A DNA stretch of 54,839 nt, from the NCBI RefSeq assembly GCF_004363315.1, contig NZ_SNYL01000016.1, positions 1 to 54,839 of the forward strand, given 5' to 3'. Below, piece by piece: positions 20,424 to 28,749 of the stretch. The position numbers were made by a program, and so were the translations under genes. The notes beneath the pieces are model-generated. The model was not told the origin of the DNA, ran no database searches, and saw nothing but the letters and a program-made list of their open reading frames with translations. The stretch is from Tepidicella xavieri (GTDB taxonomy: Bacteria; Pseudomonadota; Gammaproteobacteria; Burkholderiales; Burkholderiaceae_C). The number at the start of each line of letters is the position of its first letter. Position 1 is the stretch's first letter.

Positions 20424-22073
20424 GTGATTCGTTCCCGTGCCGTTCCCCTGTCAGAGCTTTCGCGTCGCTGGCTGCTTGGGTTTCGTGCCCAGATGATCCT
20501 GTTGGTGGGTTCGCTGCTTGTCCTCATGTTGGGGATACAGGGTGCCTATCTGAGCCAGCGGTATGCCACTTTGATGGAAGATCAGATCGGCCAGCGTGCC
20601 TTGAACGTGGCCAGGACTCTGGCGGCCAACCGCCTGTTGATCGATGCTTTTGGGCAGCCGGATCCCGCCGCAATCATTCAGCCGATTGCCGAGCGGGTAC
20701 GTGTGCAGACCGGTGCCAATTTCGTCGTGGTGGGCAATCGGGACAGCATTCGCTATTCACATCCTCTGCCCGATCGGTTGGGGCAGCGCATGGTTGGGGA
20801 GGACAATGATCCCGCTCTCTTACGCGGCGAAGAATACGTTTCTCGGGCCACTGGTTCGCTGGGGCCATCGATACGGGGCAAGGTGCCTGTGTGGGACGAA
20901 GCCGGCGAAATCGTGGGCGTGGTGTCCGTGGGTTTTCTGGCCAGCGAGATTCAAGACCGCATCGCTGGGGATTTGCGCAGCAACCTGTTGCTGATGCTGG
21001 GTACAGCCGGTGTGGGGCTGTTGGGGGCGGTGGCCATCGCCAACCGGTTCAAGCGCGCCATTCTCGGCCTGGAACCTCAGGAAATTGCACGCCGTCTGAA
21101 GGAAAAAGAGGCCATCCTGCAGTCGATTCACGAAGGGATCGTGGCGGTCAACGCACAGGGACGCATCACGCTGGCCAATGCAGGGGCCAGACGGTTTTTG
21201 CCGGGCGGCGATGCCGAAGACCCCGTTGGGCGTGACATTCTGGAGACCTTGCCGCACTCGCGGCTGCACGAAGTGCTGCAAACCGGCGAAGCGCAGTACG
21301 ACCGCGAGACCTGGGTGGGCGAACAACTGGTGGTGGTCAATCGGGTGCCGATCATCGTCAATGGGCAGGTGGAGGGGGCCGTGGCTACCTTTCGCAGTCG
21401 CATGGAGATCCTGGAACTGTCGCGCAGCCTGGCTGAAGTCCGACAACTGGCCGATGGTCTGCGCGAGCAGGCACACGAGTTTTCCAACAAGTTGCATACC
21501 CTCGCAGGGTTGTTGCAACTCGGGCAGGTGCAGGAAGCCATTCAGATGATCGGCGAGGAAACACAACTCGAACAGGCCCGCCTGACGCTGCTGCAAAGCC
21601 GAGTGCGTGATCCGGCGCTATGCGGCCTGCTGGCCGGCAAGTTGATGCGCGCAGCCGCGCGTGGGGTCATCATCGAGGTGGACGAAGGCAGTGCTTTACA
21701 GACCGAGCTGTCGGCGCAGGGGCGCGAGGCGCTGCTCAGCATCGTTGGCAACCTGATCGACAACGCCTGCGAGGCCCCACGGCCTTCAGAGCGTGCGCCG
21801 GTGGTCCGGCTGTCTTTCACTGACGTGGGGGAGGACATCGTCATTGAAGTGGACGACAACGGCTGCGGTGTTCAGGCGCAGCAGGTCGCCCAGGTGTTTG
21901 AGCGTGGCACGTCCACCAAAGGCAGTGGCCGAGGCATCGGCCTGGCGTTGGTACGCCAGTTATGCCGGGAGTATGGCGGTGACGTGACGCTGGAGCCGGG
22001 ACAGACGGTTGGGGCTTGCTTTGTCGCGGTGGTCAGCAAGCAGCGCGTGGCTTTGGCAGGGGGGGGCACATGA
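20424..22073 (+). CDS. CitA/DcuS-type sensor histidine kinase
   Basis: A 549-residue membrane sensor for carboxylates, judging by family and by the transporter genes behind it. A first membrane span (about 24-45) and a second (about 187-207) flank a periplasmic sensing domain of the CitA/DcuS PAS-like type. A cytoplasmic PAS domain (about 228-330, QSIHEGIVAVNAQGRITLANAGA) follows, then the phospho-acceptor region with H351 in REQAHEFSNKLHTLAGLLQL and an ATP-binding domain (NLIDNACEA N box, DDNGCGV G1 box, GSGRGIGLALVRQL G2 box). The start is a GTG at 20424. Its stop overlaps the start of the response regulator. Citrate or another tricarboxylate is a plausible ligand, not proven. Confidence 0.93.
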   Translation: MIRSRAVPLSELSRRWLLGFRAQMILLVGSLLVLMLGIQGAYLSQRYATLMEDQIGQRALNVARTLAANRLLIDAFGQPDPAAIIQPIAERVRVQTGANFVVVGNRDSIRYSHPLPDRLGQRMVGEDNDPALLRGEEYVSRATGSLGPSIRGKVPVWDEAGEIVGVVSVGFLASEIQDRIAGDLRSNLLLMLGTAGVGLLGAVAIANRFKRAILGLEPQEIARRLKEKEAILQSIHEGIVAVNAQGRITLANAGARRFLPGGDAEDPVGRDILETLPHSRLHEVLQTGEAQYDRETWVGEQLVVVNRVPIIVNGQVEGAVATFRSRMEILELSRSLAEVRQLADGLREQAHEFSNKLHTLAGLLQLGQVQEAIQMIGEETQLEQARLTLLQSRVRDPALCGLLAGKLMRAAARGVIIEVDEGSALQTELSAQGREALLSIVGNLIDNACEAPRPSERAPVVRLSFTDVGEDIVIEVDDNGCGVQAQQVAQVFERGTSTKGSGRGIGLALVRQLCREYGGDVTLEPGQTVGACFVAVVSKQRVALAGGGT

Positions 22074-22786
22074 AGGGTGAAAATCGGCATCAGAGCCGGC
22101 GTTACCGTGTCCTGATCGTGGAGGATGACTTTCGCATCGCGCGCATCAACCAGGCCATGGTGGAACAGCATGCGGCCTTCGAGGTGGTGGGCAGTTGCCG
22201 CGACGGCCGGCAAGCGCTTGCTTGGCTGCAGCAGCATCCGCATGACGCCGATCTCGCGTTGTTCGATGTCTACCTTCCCGATGTCGAAGGTCTGTCGTTG
22301 TTGTGGGAGGCACGCCGGATCTGTCGTCACCTCGATATCGTCATGGTCACAGCCGCCAAGGAGGTGGATACGGTCGAGGAGGCGTTGCGCGCCGGTGTGT
22401 TTGACTTTCTCATCAAGCCGGTGCAGGCGGTCCGAATGCAGGCGATGCTCGATCGTTACGTGCAGCGGCGCAACATGGGGCGATTGCGTCGCGAGATCAG
22501 TCAGGAGCAGCTCGACGAAGTGCTCACCAGCGCATTGCCCGAGATTCGGGCAAGAACCTTGCCTAAAGGGGTTGACCCCCTGTCGCTGGACACCTTTTTG
22601 CAGGCACTGTCTCAGGCCAATGAAGCGCTGACAGCCAGCGATCTGGCTGAGCGCACAGGTACCAGTCGATCCACCGCGCGTCGATATCTCGAATATTTGG
22701 TGGGAACCGGGCAGGCCGTGGTGGCGCCTGCCTATGGCGAAGTGGGACGGCCGCAGCGGCTCTATCAGCTCAAGCCGAACCAGTGA
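22070..22786 (+). CDS. CitB/DcuR-type response regulator
   Basis: A 238-residue transcription regulator. The receiver domain (about 11-130) has the acidic pair E18-D19-D20 in LIVEDDF, the phospho-accepting D66 in LALFDVYLPDVEG, a threonine in MVTAAKEV, and a lysine in FDFLIKPVQ. The C-terminal part carries a helix-turn-helix (ASDLAERTGTSRSTARRYLEYL, around 194-215) typical of CitB-family regulators. Translation is coupled to the kinase (ATGA overlap). It probably activates tctCBA, which begins 152 bases downstream. Confidence 0.93.
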   Translation: MKGENRHQSRRYRVLIVEDDFRIARINQAMVEQHAAFEVVGSCRDGRQALAWLQQHPHDADLALFDVYLPDVEGLSLLWEARRICRHLDIVMVTAAKEVDTVEEALRAGVFDFLIKPVQAVRMQAMLDRYVQRRNMGRLRREISQEQLDEVLTSALPEIRARTLPKGVDPLSLDTFLQALSQANEALTASDLAERTGTSRSTARRYLEYLVGTGQAVVAPAYGEVGRPQRLYQLKPNQ

Positions 22787-22800
22787 ACACAATGGACAAA

Positions 22801-22847
22801 ACACCCAATTTGACCTCAACCCCTTGATTCAGGGGAAACCCGGGTGT
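22801..22847. promoter_or_regulatory. Nested inverted repeat in the tctC leader region
   Basis: CCCCT (22820-22824) and AGGGG (22831-22835) form an inner inverted repeat, and ACACCC (22801-22806) and GGGTGT (22842-22847) an outer one. It lies between the response-regulator stop and tctC, where a regulator site or the end of the upstream transcript would be expected. No T-run follows, so an operator is favoured over a terminator. Confidence 0.4.
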
Positions 22848-22938
22848 CTGCTTGGGGAGAGGCTCCTAGCATCCAGTCAACGCCGCGATGCCGACAGGCC
22901 CGAGGCGTTTGTGGCACACCCCAACAGGAGATGACGAC

Positions 22939-23952
22939 ATGAACACCCCCCCGAATGGCCTAGCACGCCGCGATGTGCTGAAGTGGATGGGCGCCTCTGG
23001 TTTGTCCGGCATGGCGCTGAGCCCGTTGGGCATGGCCTGGGCGCAGGCTTGGCAGCCGCGGCAGGCGGTGGAATACATTGCACCGGCCAACCCGGGTGGG
23101 GGCTGGGACACTCTGATCCGAACCACGGCGCGGGTGATTCAGGAGGAGCGTCTGGCGCCTGTCAACTTTGCGCCGATCAACACCCCGGGCGGTGGCGGTG
23201 CAGTGGCGTGGGCGCAGATTGCGGCCAAGCGCGGCAACCCGCACGTGCTGTTTGCAGCCAGTCCCCCCATCATTCTGGTGCCGCTGTCGGGCGCGTCCCG
23301 TTTTGGGCACAAGGACTTCACCCCAATCGCCCGCCTGATCACCGACTACTCCATCCTGCTGGTGCGCACCGACGCACCCTACAAAAATGCGAAGGAACTG
23401 TTTGAGGCCATCAAAGCCCGTCCCAACCTGAGTGTGGGTGGCGGCTCGGCGCCCGGCTCGATGGATCACATCTCGATCGCGGGAGCCGCTTCAGCGGCAG
23501 GCGTGGCGGCGAACCGACTGAACTACATCGCGTTTTCGGGTGGTGGTGAAGCCATGACCAATCTGCTCGGTCGCCACGTGGAAGCGGTGATCACTGGTGC
23601 TGGCGAGGCCCAGGCCCAACTCAAGGGCGGTCAGGTGCGAGCGTTGGCCATTTCCGGGCCGAAACGCATGAGCTCAATTCCGGATGTGCCCACCTACCAG
23701 GAACAGGGCATCAACTTCACCTTCGACATTTGGCGCGGCATCATGGGCGCGCCAGGCATGCCTGCCGAAGCCGTGGCCTACTACCAGGATATGTATGCCC
23801 GGATGCTCAAGACACCAACCTGGGCCCAGGCGCGTGACCAACTCGGATGGATCGATGCCTACCAGAACAGTGCCGAGTTTGGCGCTTTCCTGGATGAACA
23901 GCACAAGCAATTCAGCACGGTGTTGAGCGACTTGGGGTTGGTGCGTCGCTGA
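22939..23952 (+). CDS. tctC: Tripartite tricarboxylate transporter, substrate-binding protein
   Basis: A 337-residue periplasmic solute receptor of the TctC/BugT family. The N-terminus has a twin-arginine-like signal: ARRDVLKWMG, then a hydrophobic stretch and a probable cleavage at AWAQA near residue 36. The mature part has the family signatures VEYIAPANPGGGWDTLIRTTARV and TPGGGGAVAWAQIAAKRGNPHVLF. Mature TctC proteins bind citrate or other carboxylates. The ATG at 22939 has an AGGAGATGA site just before it. It begins the tctC-tctB-tctA operon behind the two-component genes. Confidence 0.95.
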   Translation: MNTPPNGLARRDVLKWMGASGLSGMALSPLGMAWAQAWQPRQAVEYIAPANPGGGWDTLIRTTARVIQEERLAPVNFAPINTPGGGGAVAWAQIAAKRGNPHVLFAASPPIILVPLSGASRFGHKDFTPIARLITDYSILLVRTDAPYKNAKELFEAIKARPNLSVGGGSAPGSMDHISIAGAASAAGVAANRLNYIAFSGGGEAMTNLLGRHVEAVITGAGEAQAQLKGGQVRALAISGPKRMSSIPDVPTYQEQGINFTFDIWRGIMGAPGMPAEAVAYYQDMYARMLKTPTWAQARDQLGWIDAYQNSAEFGAFLDEQHKQFSTVLSDLGLVRR

Positions 23953-24033
23953 TTGTCGTGGCCAAGCTTTTCGGCTGGCGTCCTCCTGTAAGGGGCCGCC
24001 AGCCTTCGTGCGTGTTTTGCGTGGAGAATGTTC

Positions 24034-24492
24034 ATGAGTGCCAATCGCATCCTGGCGCTGATCATCGGCCTGCTGTCTGTCGCTTATCTCTGGGCCGCGT
24101 TTCAGATCCCGGTCTTCCCCATTCCTCGCCCTATCGATTCAGACGCTTTTCCCAAACTGCTGGGCGTTTTGATGCTGGGGTTGTCTGTCTGGCTGTTTTT
24201 TGAGAGGGACGGTACCACCGTCCTCCCAGAGGAGGAAGATGCACGCACACTCTGGGATCGCTGGCGGTCGGTGGTTGTGACCTCTGTGGCCATCGTTATC
24301 TACGCGTTTGCGTTGGGGTGGATGGGCTTTGTGCTGGCCTCGTTCCTGCTGACTGCCGGTCTGACGTGGTTTTACGGTTTCCGGCGCCACGCCATCAATG
24401 CCATCGTGTCGTTGGCCGTGCCGCTGGGTTTGTACCTGGTGATGACCCGTTTCATGAACATCCACCTGCCGGCCGGCTGGCTGCCCATCTGA
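24034..24492 (+). CDS. tctB: Tripartite tricarboxylate transporter, small membrane subunit
   Basis: A 152-residue inner-membrane protein with four probable spans: about 6-24, 40-55, 80-100 and 105-140. TctB proteins are small, weakly conserved and have this topology. The ATG at 24034 is preferred because GTGGAGA lies at a good distance; an in-frame ATG two codons earlier abuts it too closely. It lies 81 bases after tctC and 15 bases before tctA. Assignment rests on topology and on its place between tctC and tctA. Confidence 0.9.
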   Translation: MSANRILALIIGLLSVAYLWAAFQIPVFPIPRPIDSDAFPKLLGVLMLGLSVWLFFERDGTTVLPEEEDARTLWDRWRSVVVTSVAIVIYAFALGWMGFVLASFLLTAGLTWFYGFRRHAINAIVSLAVPLGLYLVMTRFMNIHLPAGWLPI

Positions 24493-24507
24493 CGCCAAGG
24501 AATCGAC

Positions 24508-25998
24508 ATGGACGTGCTTGACAGCATTCTTTTCGGCTTCAGCGTGGCTCTGCAGCCGGGCAACCTGATGTATGTGTTCATCGGTGTTTTCGCCGGCACC
24601 ATTATCGGCATGGTGCCGGGGTTGGGGCCGATCAGCGCGTTGGCGCTGATGATTCCAATCACCTTTTCCATGAACCCCACTTCGGCGCTGATTCTCATGT
24701 CCGGGGTCTACTACGGGGCCATTTTCGGGGGGTCGACCTCATCGATCCTCCTGAACGCTCCGGGGGTGGCGGGCACCGTGGCTACCTCGTTCGATGGTTT
24801 TCCGTTGGCCAAAAAAGGGCAGGCGGGCAAAGCGCTGGCGCTTGCGGCCTGGGCATCGTTTGCCGGGGGAACCCTCAGCGTGATTGGACTGATGTTGGTG
24901 GCCCCCATGTTGGCCTCAGTGGCCGTGAGTTTCGGTCCACCGGAGTATTTTGCGCTGATGGTTCTGGGGCTGACGGCTGTGGTCAGCCTCTCGGACAAGT
25001 CCCTGGTCAAGGGGCTGATGGCAGCCGTATTCGGCATGATGGTGTCCATCGTCGGTATTGACCGGCAGACCGGCACACAACGCTACACGTTTGACTCCCT
25101 GCATCTCTTGCAGGGGATCGACTTTCTGGTGGTTGCACTCGGCGTCTTTGCCCTGGCCGAAGTGTTCGTCATGCTCCTGAAAGGGCGCGATGCCAAGGGC
25201 TATGTTCAGCAGGCCCTGGGCTCGCTGAAACTCAGCCGCCAGGAGGTGCGGGAGATCGCTGGCCCGGTGGTGCGCAGTTCCACCCAGGGTTTCTTCGTTG
25301 GTGTGTTGCCTGGGGCGGGAGCGACGGTCGCGTCCTTTTTGGCTTACATCACCGAAAAGCGCATCGCCAAGGACGGCCACACCTTCGGCAAAGGCAACAT
25401 CAAGGGCGTGGCCGCGCCTGAGGCGGCCAACAACGCGGCCTGCAGCGGCTCGTTCGTGCCCCTGCTCACTCTGGGGGTGCCGGGGTCTGGTTCCACGGCT
25501 GTGCTGCTGGGTGCTCTGCTGGTCATGGGGGTGACGCCAGGCCCCATGATGCTGACCGAACGCCCTGACGTATTCTGGGGCGTGATTGCCAGCATGTACA
25601 TCGGCAACCTGTTCCTGCTGATCCTGAACTTGCCGCTGATTCCGTACATTGCGCGCATCCTGGAAGTGCCGCGTCCCATGCTGCTGGCACTCATCCTGCT
25701 GTTCTGCATGATCGGTGTGTACGGGCTCAAGTTCACCACCTTCGATCTGTTGTTGCTGTTGGGTTTTGGTCTGGTGGGCTTGCTGATGCGGCTCAACGGC
25801 TTCCCGGTCGCGCCGATGATTCTCGCCCTGATCCTGGGCGACATCATGGAAGAGAACATGCGCAGGGCGTTGCAGATTTCGGGTGGCGACTGGATGGTCT
25901 TTTTGGAAAAACCGATCTCGGCCACTTTGCTGGGCATTGCAGTGGTTTCGTTGGTTCTGCCGCCTCTGTGGCGACGCCTGCGCCGGACTCGCCACTGA
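24508..25998 (+). CDS. tctA: Tripartite tricarboxylate transporter, large membrane subunit
   Basis: A 496-residue permease with about 12 hydrophobic spans, the channel subunit of a secondary transporter driven by an ion gradient. The two TctA repeats are visible: GMVPGLGPISALALMIP near residue 34 and GVLPGAGATVASFLAYITEKR near 265, plus the YYGAIFGGSTSSILLNAPG and NNAACSGSFVPLLTLGVPGSGSTAVLL segments. Length is normal. With tctC and tctB it forms a complete uptake system, presumably for citrate-like acids and under control of the adjacent two-component system. Confidence 0.96.
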   Translation: MDVLDSILFGFSVALQPGNLMYVFIGVFAGTIIGMVPGLGPISALALMIPITFSMNPTSALILMSGVYYGAIFGGSTSSILLNAPGVAGTVATSFDGFPLAKKGQAGKALALAAWASFAGGTLSVIGLMLVAPMLASVAVSFGPPEYFALMVLGLTAVVSLSDKSLVKGLMAAVFGMMVSIVGIDRQTGTQRYTFDSLHLLQGIDFLVVALGVFALAEVFVMLLKGRDAKGYVQQALGSLKLSRQEVREIAGPVVRSSTQGFFVGVLPGAGATVASFLAYITEKRIAKDGHTFGKGNIKGVAAPEAANNAACSGSFVPLLTLGVPGSGSTAVLLGALLVMGVTPGPMMLTERPDVFWGVIASMYIGNLFLLILNLPLIPYIARILEVPRPMLLALILLFCMIGVYGLKFTTFDLLLLLGFGLVGLLMRLNGFPVAPMILALILGDIMEENMRRALQISGGDWMVFLEKPISATLLGIAVVSLVLPPLWRRLRRTRH

Positions 25999-26025
25999 TG
26001 AGTGGTTGGCTCTGGCAACGACCAG

Positions 26026-26074
26026 TGACGGCTTTATCCGTCAAAATCGGGGGCTTATGACCAAGCCCCCTTTT
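26026..26074 (+). terminator. Double hairpin with T-run between tctA and ubiJ
   Basis: The first hairpin is TGACGG/CCGTCA (26026-26031 and 26038-26043). The second is stronger: GGGGGCTT (26049-26056), loop ATGACC, AAGCCCCC (26063-26070), then TTTT (26071-26074). It has the shape of a rho-independent terminator for tctCBA. The loop contains the only good start codon of ubiJ. Confidence 0.65.
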
Positions 26075-26692
26075 CCGTTCCCCCCAACCGATCTGCTGGC
26101 ACAGCTCGCCTCGGCCTTGCCGCCACCGCCAGAATGGCTGCGCGGCGAATTGCAGAACCGTCTGGTGCTGTTTCTCAATCATGTGCTGATGCAGGAGCCT
26201 CAGGCCATGGAGCGGCTGCGGCGCCAGCGGGGCAAGGTCTTGCAGGCCGAATGGGGGCGTCTGTCGATGGGTTTGCAGGTCACGGCGGCCGGGCTGTTTG
26301 CGGTGGATGCTGGCGCCACCGAGGCCGATCTGCGCGTCACGCTCACCCAGACCGATGTGCCCGCCTTGATGCAGACCTTGGCCGCTGGCCACAAGCCCGC
26401 CGTGGACATTCAAGGCGATGTGCAGTTCGCCGCCGAAATCGCCTGGCTGGTGGACAACGTGCGCTGGGACGTGGAGGAGGACCTGTCCCGTTTCATGGGC
26501 GACGCGGCGGCGCATGGCTTGGTCCAAGGCGTCAAGGGCGTGCTGCAAAGCCTCCAGGCCTGGGTGCAGCAGGCCGCCGGCCAGGCGCGGCAATGGCGCG
26601 ACCAGGTGGCGGCTCGCATGCCCGGCCAGCCGGGGGCCTCTGGCGCGGGCAGCGCCACGGGTGACCATGAACGCAACGGGGCCCCACAGTGA
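26057..26692 (+). CDS. ubiJ: UbiJ, SCP2-domain ubiquinone biosynthesis factor
   Basis: A 211-residue accessory protein of aerobic ubiquinone synthesis that helps organise the Ubi complex and bind lipid intermediates. The pattern [48 protein letters not shown] at the start (here given only by its ends) and the SCP2-like middle region (about 45-130), followed by [24 protein letters not shown] near 135-158, identify it. The ATG at 26057 is the first reasonable start and lies inside the loop of a terminator-like hairpin; a TTG upstream and weaker starts downstream are alternatives. Its stop overlaps the ubiB GTG start. Confidence 0.88.
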   Translation: MTKPPFPFPPTDLLAQLASALPPPPEWLRGELQNRLVLFLNHVLMQEPQAMERLRRQRGKVLQAEWGRLSMGLQVTAAGLFAVDAGATEADLRVTLTQTDVPALMQTLAAGHKPAVDIQGDVQFAAEIAWLVDNVRWDVEEDLSRFMGDAAAHGLVQGVKGVLQSLQAWVQQAAGQARQWRDQVAARMPGQPGASGAGSATGDHERNGAPQ

Positions 26693-28245
26693 TCCGGCGG
26701 TTTTTTCGAGGGGCGTTCATCGTCTGGGTCGTGTTCCGCTACGGGCTCGACGAGCTGGTGCTGTCGGGCTTTCGCAACCCGGTGGTCCGTGCCGTGCGTG
26801 GCGTCATCACCATTGGGCGCCGGCTCGACACCCCGCGCGGGCAACGGCTGAGGGAGGCGCTGGAGCGGCTGGGGCCGATTTTCGTGAAATTCGGTCAGGT
26901 CCTCTCCACCCGGCGCGACCTGTTGCCTCTGGACATTGCGGAAGAGCTGGCCAAGCTCCAGGACCGCGTGCCGCCGTTTCCTTCGGCCGTGGCGGTGGCC
27001 ACCATCGAGCGGGCGTTCGGCAAGCCCCTGTCGGCGGTATTTGCCACGTTCGAGCAGGCGCCGGTGGCCAGCGCATCGATTGCGCAAGTGCATTTCGCCG
27101 TGCTCAAAGATGGGCGGGAAGTCGCCGTCAAGGTGCTGCGCCCGGGCATGTTGCCCGTCATCGAAAAAGATCTTGACCTGATGCGCATGATGGCGGGGTG
27201 GGTGGAAAAGCTCTCGGCCGATGGGCGCCGCTTGAAACCGCGGGAAGTCGTGGCCGAGTTCGACAAATACCTGCACGACGAACTCGACCTGATGCGGGAA
27301 GCCTCCAACGCCACGCAGTTGCGGCGCAACATGGAGGATCTGCAACTCGTCCTCATCCCAGAAATGTACTGGGACTACTGCCGCACCGATGTGCTGGTGA
27401 TGCAGCGCATGAAGGGCTTGCCGGTCAATCAAGTGGACCGGCTGCGGGCGGCCGGGGTGGACATTCCCAAGCTGGCTCGCGATGGCGTGACCATCTTCTT
27501 CACCCAGGTGTTCCGCGACGGTTTCTTCCACGCCGACATGCACCCAGGCAACATCCAGGTCAGCGTCGAGCCCGAGACGTTTGGCCGCTACATCTCGCTG
27601 GATTTCGGTATCGTTGGCACGCTCACCCAGTTCGACAAGGAATACCTGGCGCAGAATTTCACCGCTTTTTTCCGGCGTGACTACAAGCGCGTGGCCGAAT
27701 TGCACATCGAAAGCGGCTGGGTGCCCCCGGAAACCCGGGTGGATGAGCTGGAAGCGGCCATCCGGGCCGTGTGCGAGCCGTATTTCGACCGGCCCTTGAA
27801 GGAAATCTCCCTGGGGCTGGTGCTGATGCGCTTGTTCCAGACCTCGCGCCGCTTCCATGTCGAGATCCAGCCGCAGCTGGTATTGCTGCAAAAAACCCTG
27901 CTCAACATCGAGGGGCTGGGGCGCGAGCTCGACCCCGATCTCGACCTTTGGAGCACGGCCAAGCCGTTTCTGGAAAAGTGGATGCTGGAGCAGGTCGGCC
28001 CCAAGAAATTCTGGAGCCAGCTCAAGGCCGAGGCGCCGCTGTATGCCAAGTTGCTGCCCGAGCTGCCGCGCCTGCTGCACGACTACCTGCGCCAGCGCCC
28101 GACCGACTTGCGCCGCGAAGTGCAAGACCTGGTGCGCGAACAGCGCCGCACCAACCGCCTGCTGCAGGGCCTCATTTACGGCGGGCTGGGCTTCGTGCTG
28201 GGGCTGCTGTTCATGCAAATGTATCTGCGCGTCGGCCTGTGGTGA
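26689..28245 (+). CDS. ubiB: UbiB, atypical kinase-like ubiquinone biosynthesis protein
   Basis: A 518-residue membrane-associated member of the ABC1/ADCK/UbiB family, an ATPase needed for ubiquinone synthesis. Visible: the KxGQ signature in [17 protein letters not shown], the alanine-rich loop in [13 protein letters not shown], lysine in [21 protein letters not shown], and DFG in SLDFGIVG. Two hydrophobic spans at the C-terminus (about 485-515) anchor it. The GTG start overlaps the ubiJ stop by three bases, so the two are coupled. Confidence 0.96.
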   Translation: MIRRFFRGAFIVWVVFRYGLDELVLSGFRNPVVRAVRGVITIGRRLDTPRGQRLREALERLGPIFVKFGQVLSTRRDLLPLDIAEELAKLQDRVPPFPSAVAVATIERAFGKPLSAVFATFEQAPVASASIAQVHFAVLKDGREVAVKVLRPGMLPVIEKDLDLMRMMAGWVEKLSADGRRLKPREVVAEFDKYLHDELDLMREASNATQLRRNMEDLQLVLIPEMYWDYCRTDVLVMQRMKGLPVNQVDRLRAAGVDIPKLARDGVTIFFTQVFRDGFFHADMHPGNIQVSVEPETFGRYISLDFGIVGTLTQFDKEYLAQNFTAFFRRDYKRVAELHIESGWVPPETRVDELEAAIRAVCEPYFDRPLKEISLGLVLMRLFQTSRRFHVEIQPQLVLLQKTLLNIEGLGRELDPDLDLWSTAKPFLEKWMLEQVGPKKFWSQLKAEAPLYAKLLPELPRLLHDYLRQRPTDLRREVQDLVREQRRTNRLLQGLIYGGLGFVLGLLFMQMYLRVGLW

Positions 28246-28288
28246 AGGACGGGGCTAGGGCTTGAAGCGCGGCCGGCAGGCCCTCAAA

Positions 28289-28294
28289 TATAAT
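28289..28294 (+). promoter_or_regulatory. Candidate -10 element before the FmdB-type gene
   Basis: A perfect TATAAT 53 bases before the ATG at 28347. No convincing -35 hexamer is found at 17 bases; TTGAAG is 21 bases upstream. Confidence 0.3.
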
Positions 28295-28346
28295 GGCAGG
28301 TTGACTTCCTTTTTCAGATCATCCCCGGTTTGCACAGGTAATCATC

Positions 28347-28652
28347 ATGCCCATCTACGCGTACAAGTGTGAGTCCTGCGGTCATACCAAGGACGTTCTG
28401 CAAAAAATCTCCGACGATCCGCTGACCGACTGCCCGGCCTGCGGGGCCTCCAGCTTCAAGAAGCAGCTGACGGCAGCCGGCTTCCAGCTCAAAGGTTCCG
28501 GCTGGTACGTCACCGACTTCCGCAACGGGGGCAGTGGCGCGGCTGCCGGTGCGGCCGCCACCGGTGGCGCCAAAGCGGCCGAGGCCCCGGCCTCCAGCGG
28601 CGGCGAGGCGGCGTCTGCCACCCCCTGCGGCACGGCTTGCGCCTGTCACTGA
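28347..28652 (+). CDS. FmdB family zinc-ribbon protein
   Basis: A 101-residue protein with an N-terminal zinc ribbon: CESCG (C9, C12) and CPACG (C33, C36) in [13 protein letters not shown] and [10 protein letters not shown]. This is the FmdB/putative regulatory family, of unknown function. The central part is alanine/glycine-rich, and the end CGTACACH adds three cysteines and a histidine, possibly a second metal site. It lies upstream of aspS, the usual betaproteobacterial order, and may be co-transcribed with it. Confidence 0.9.
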   Translation: MPIYAYKCESCGHTKDVLQKISDDPLTDCPACGASSFKKQLTAAGFQLKGSGWYVTDFRNGGSGAAAGAAATGGAKAAEAPASSGGEAASATPCGTACACH

Positions 28653-28749
28653 TTCCTCGTTTCTCACGGCTGCCGCGTCAGGGTGGTGGCTGGATTTCAC
28701 ACCCCCTGGCCGGCGGATGCGCGCCGGCCTTCACTTGAAAGCAAAGTGT

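Noticed and set aside
22905-22938. Possible sigma54 promoter before tctC (TGGCAC at about 22911)
   Set aside because: No GC/TTGC -12 element at the required spacing.
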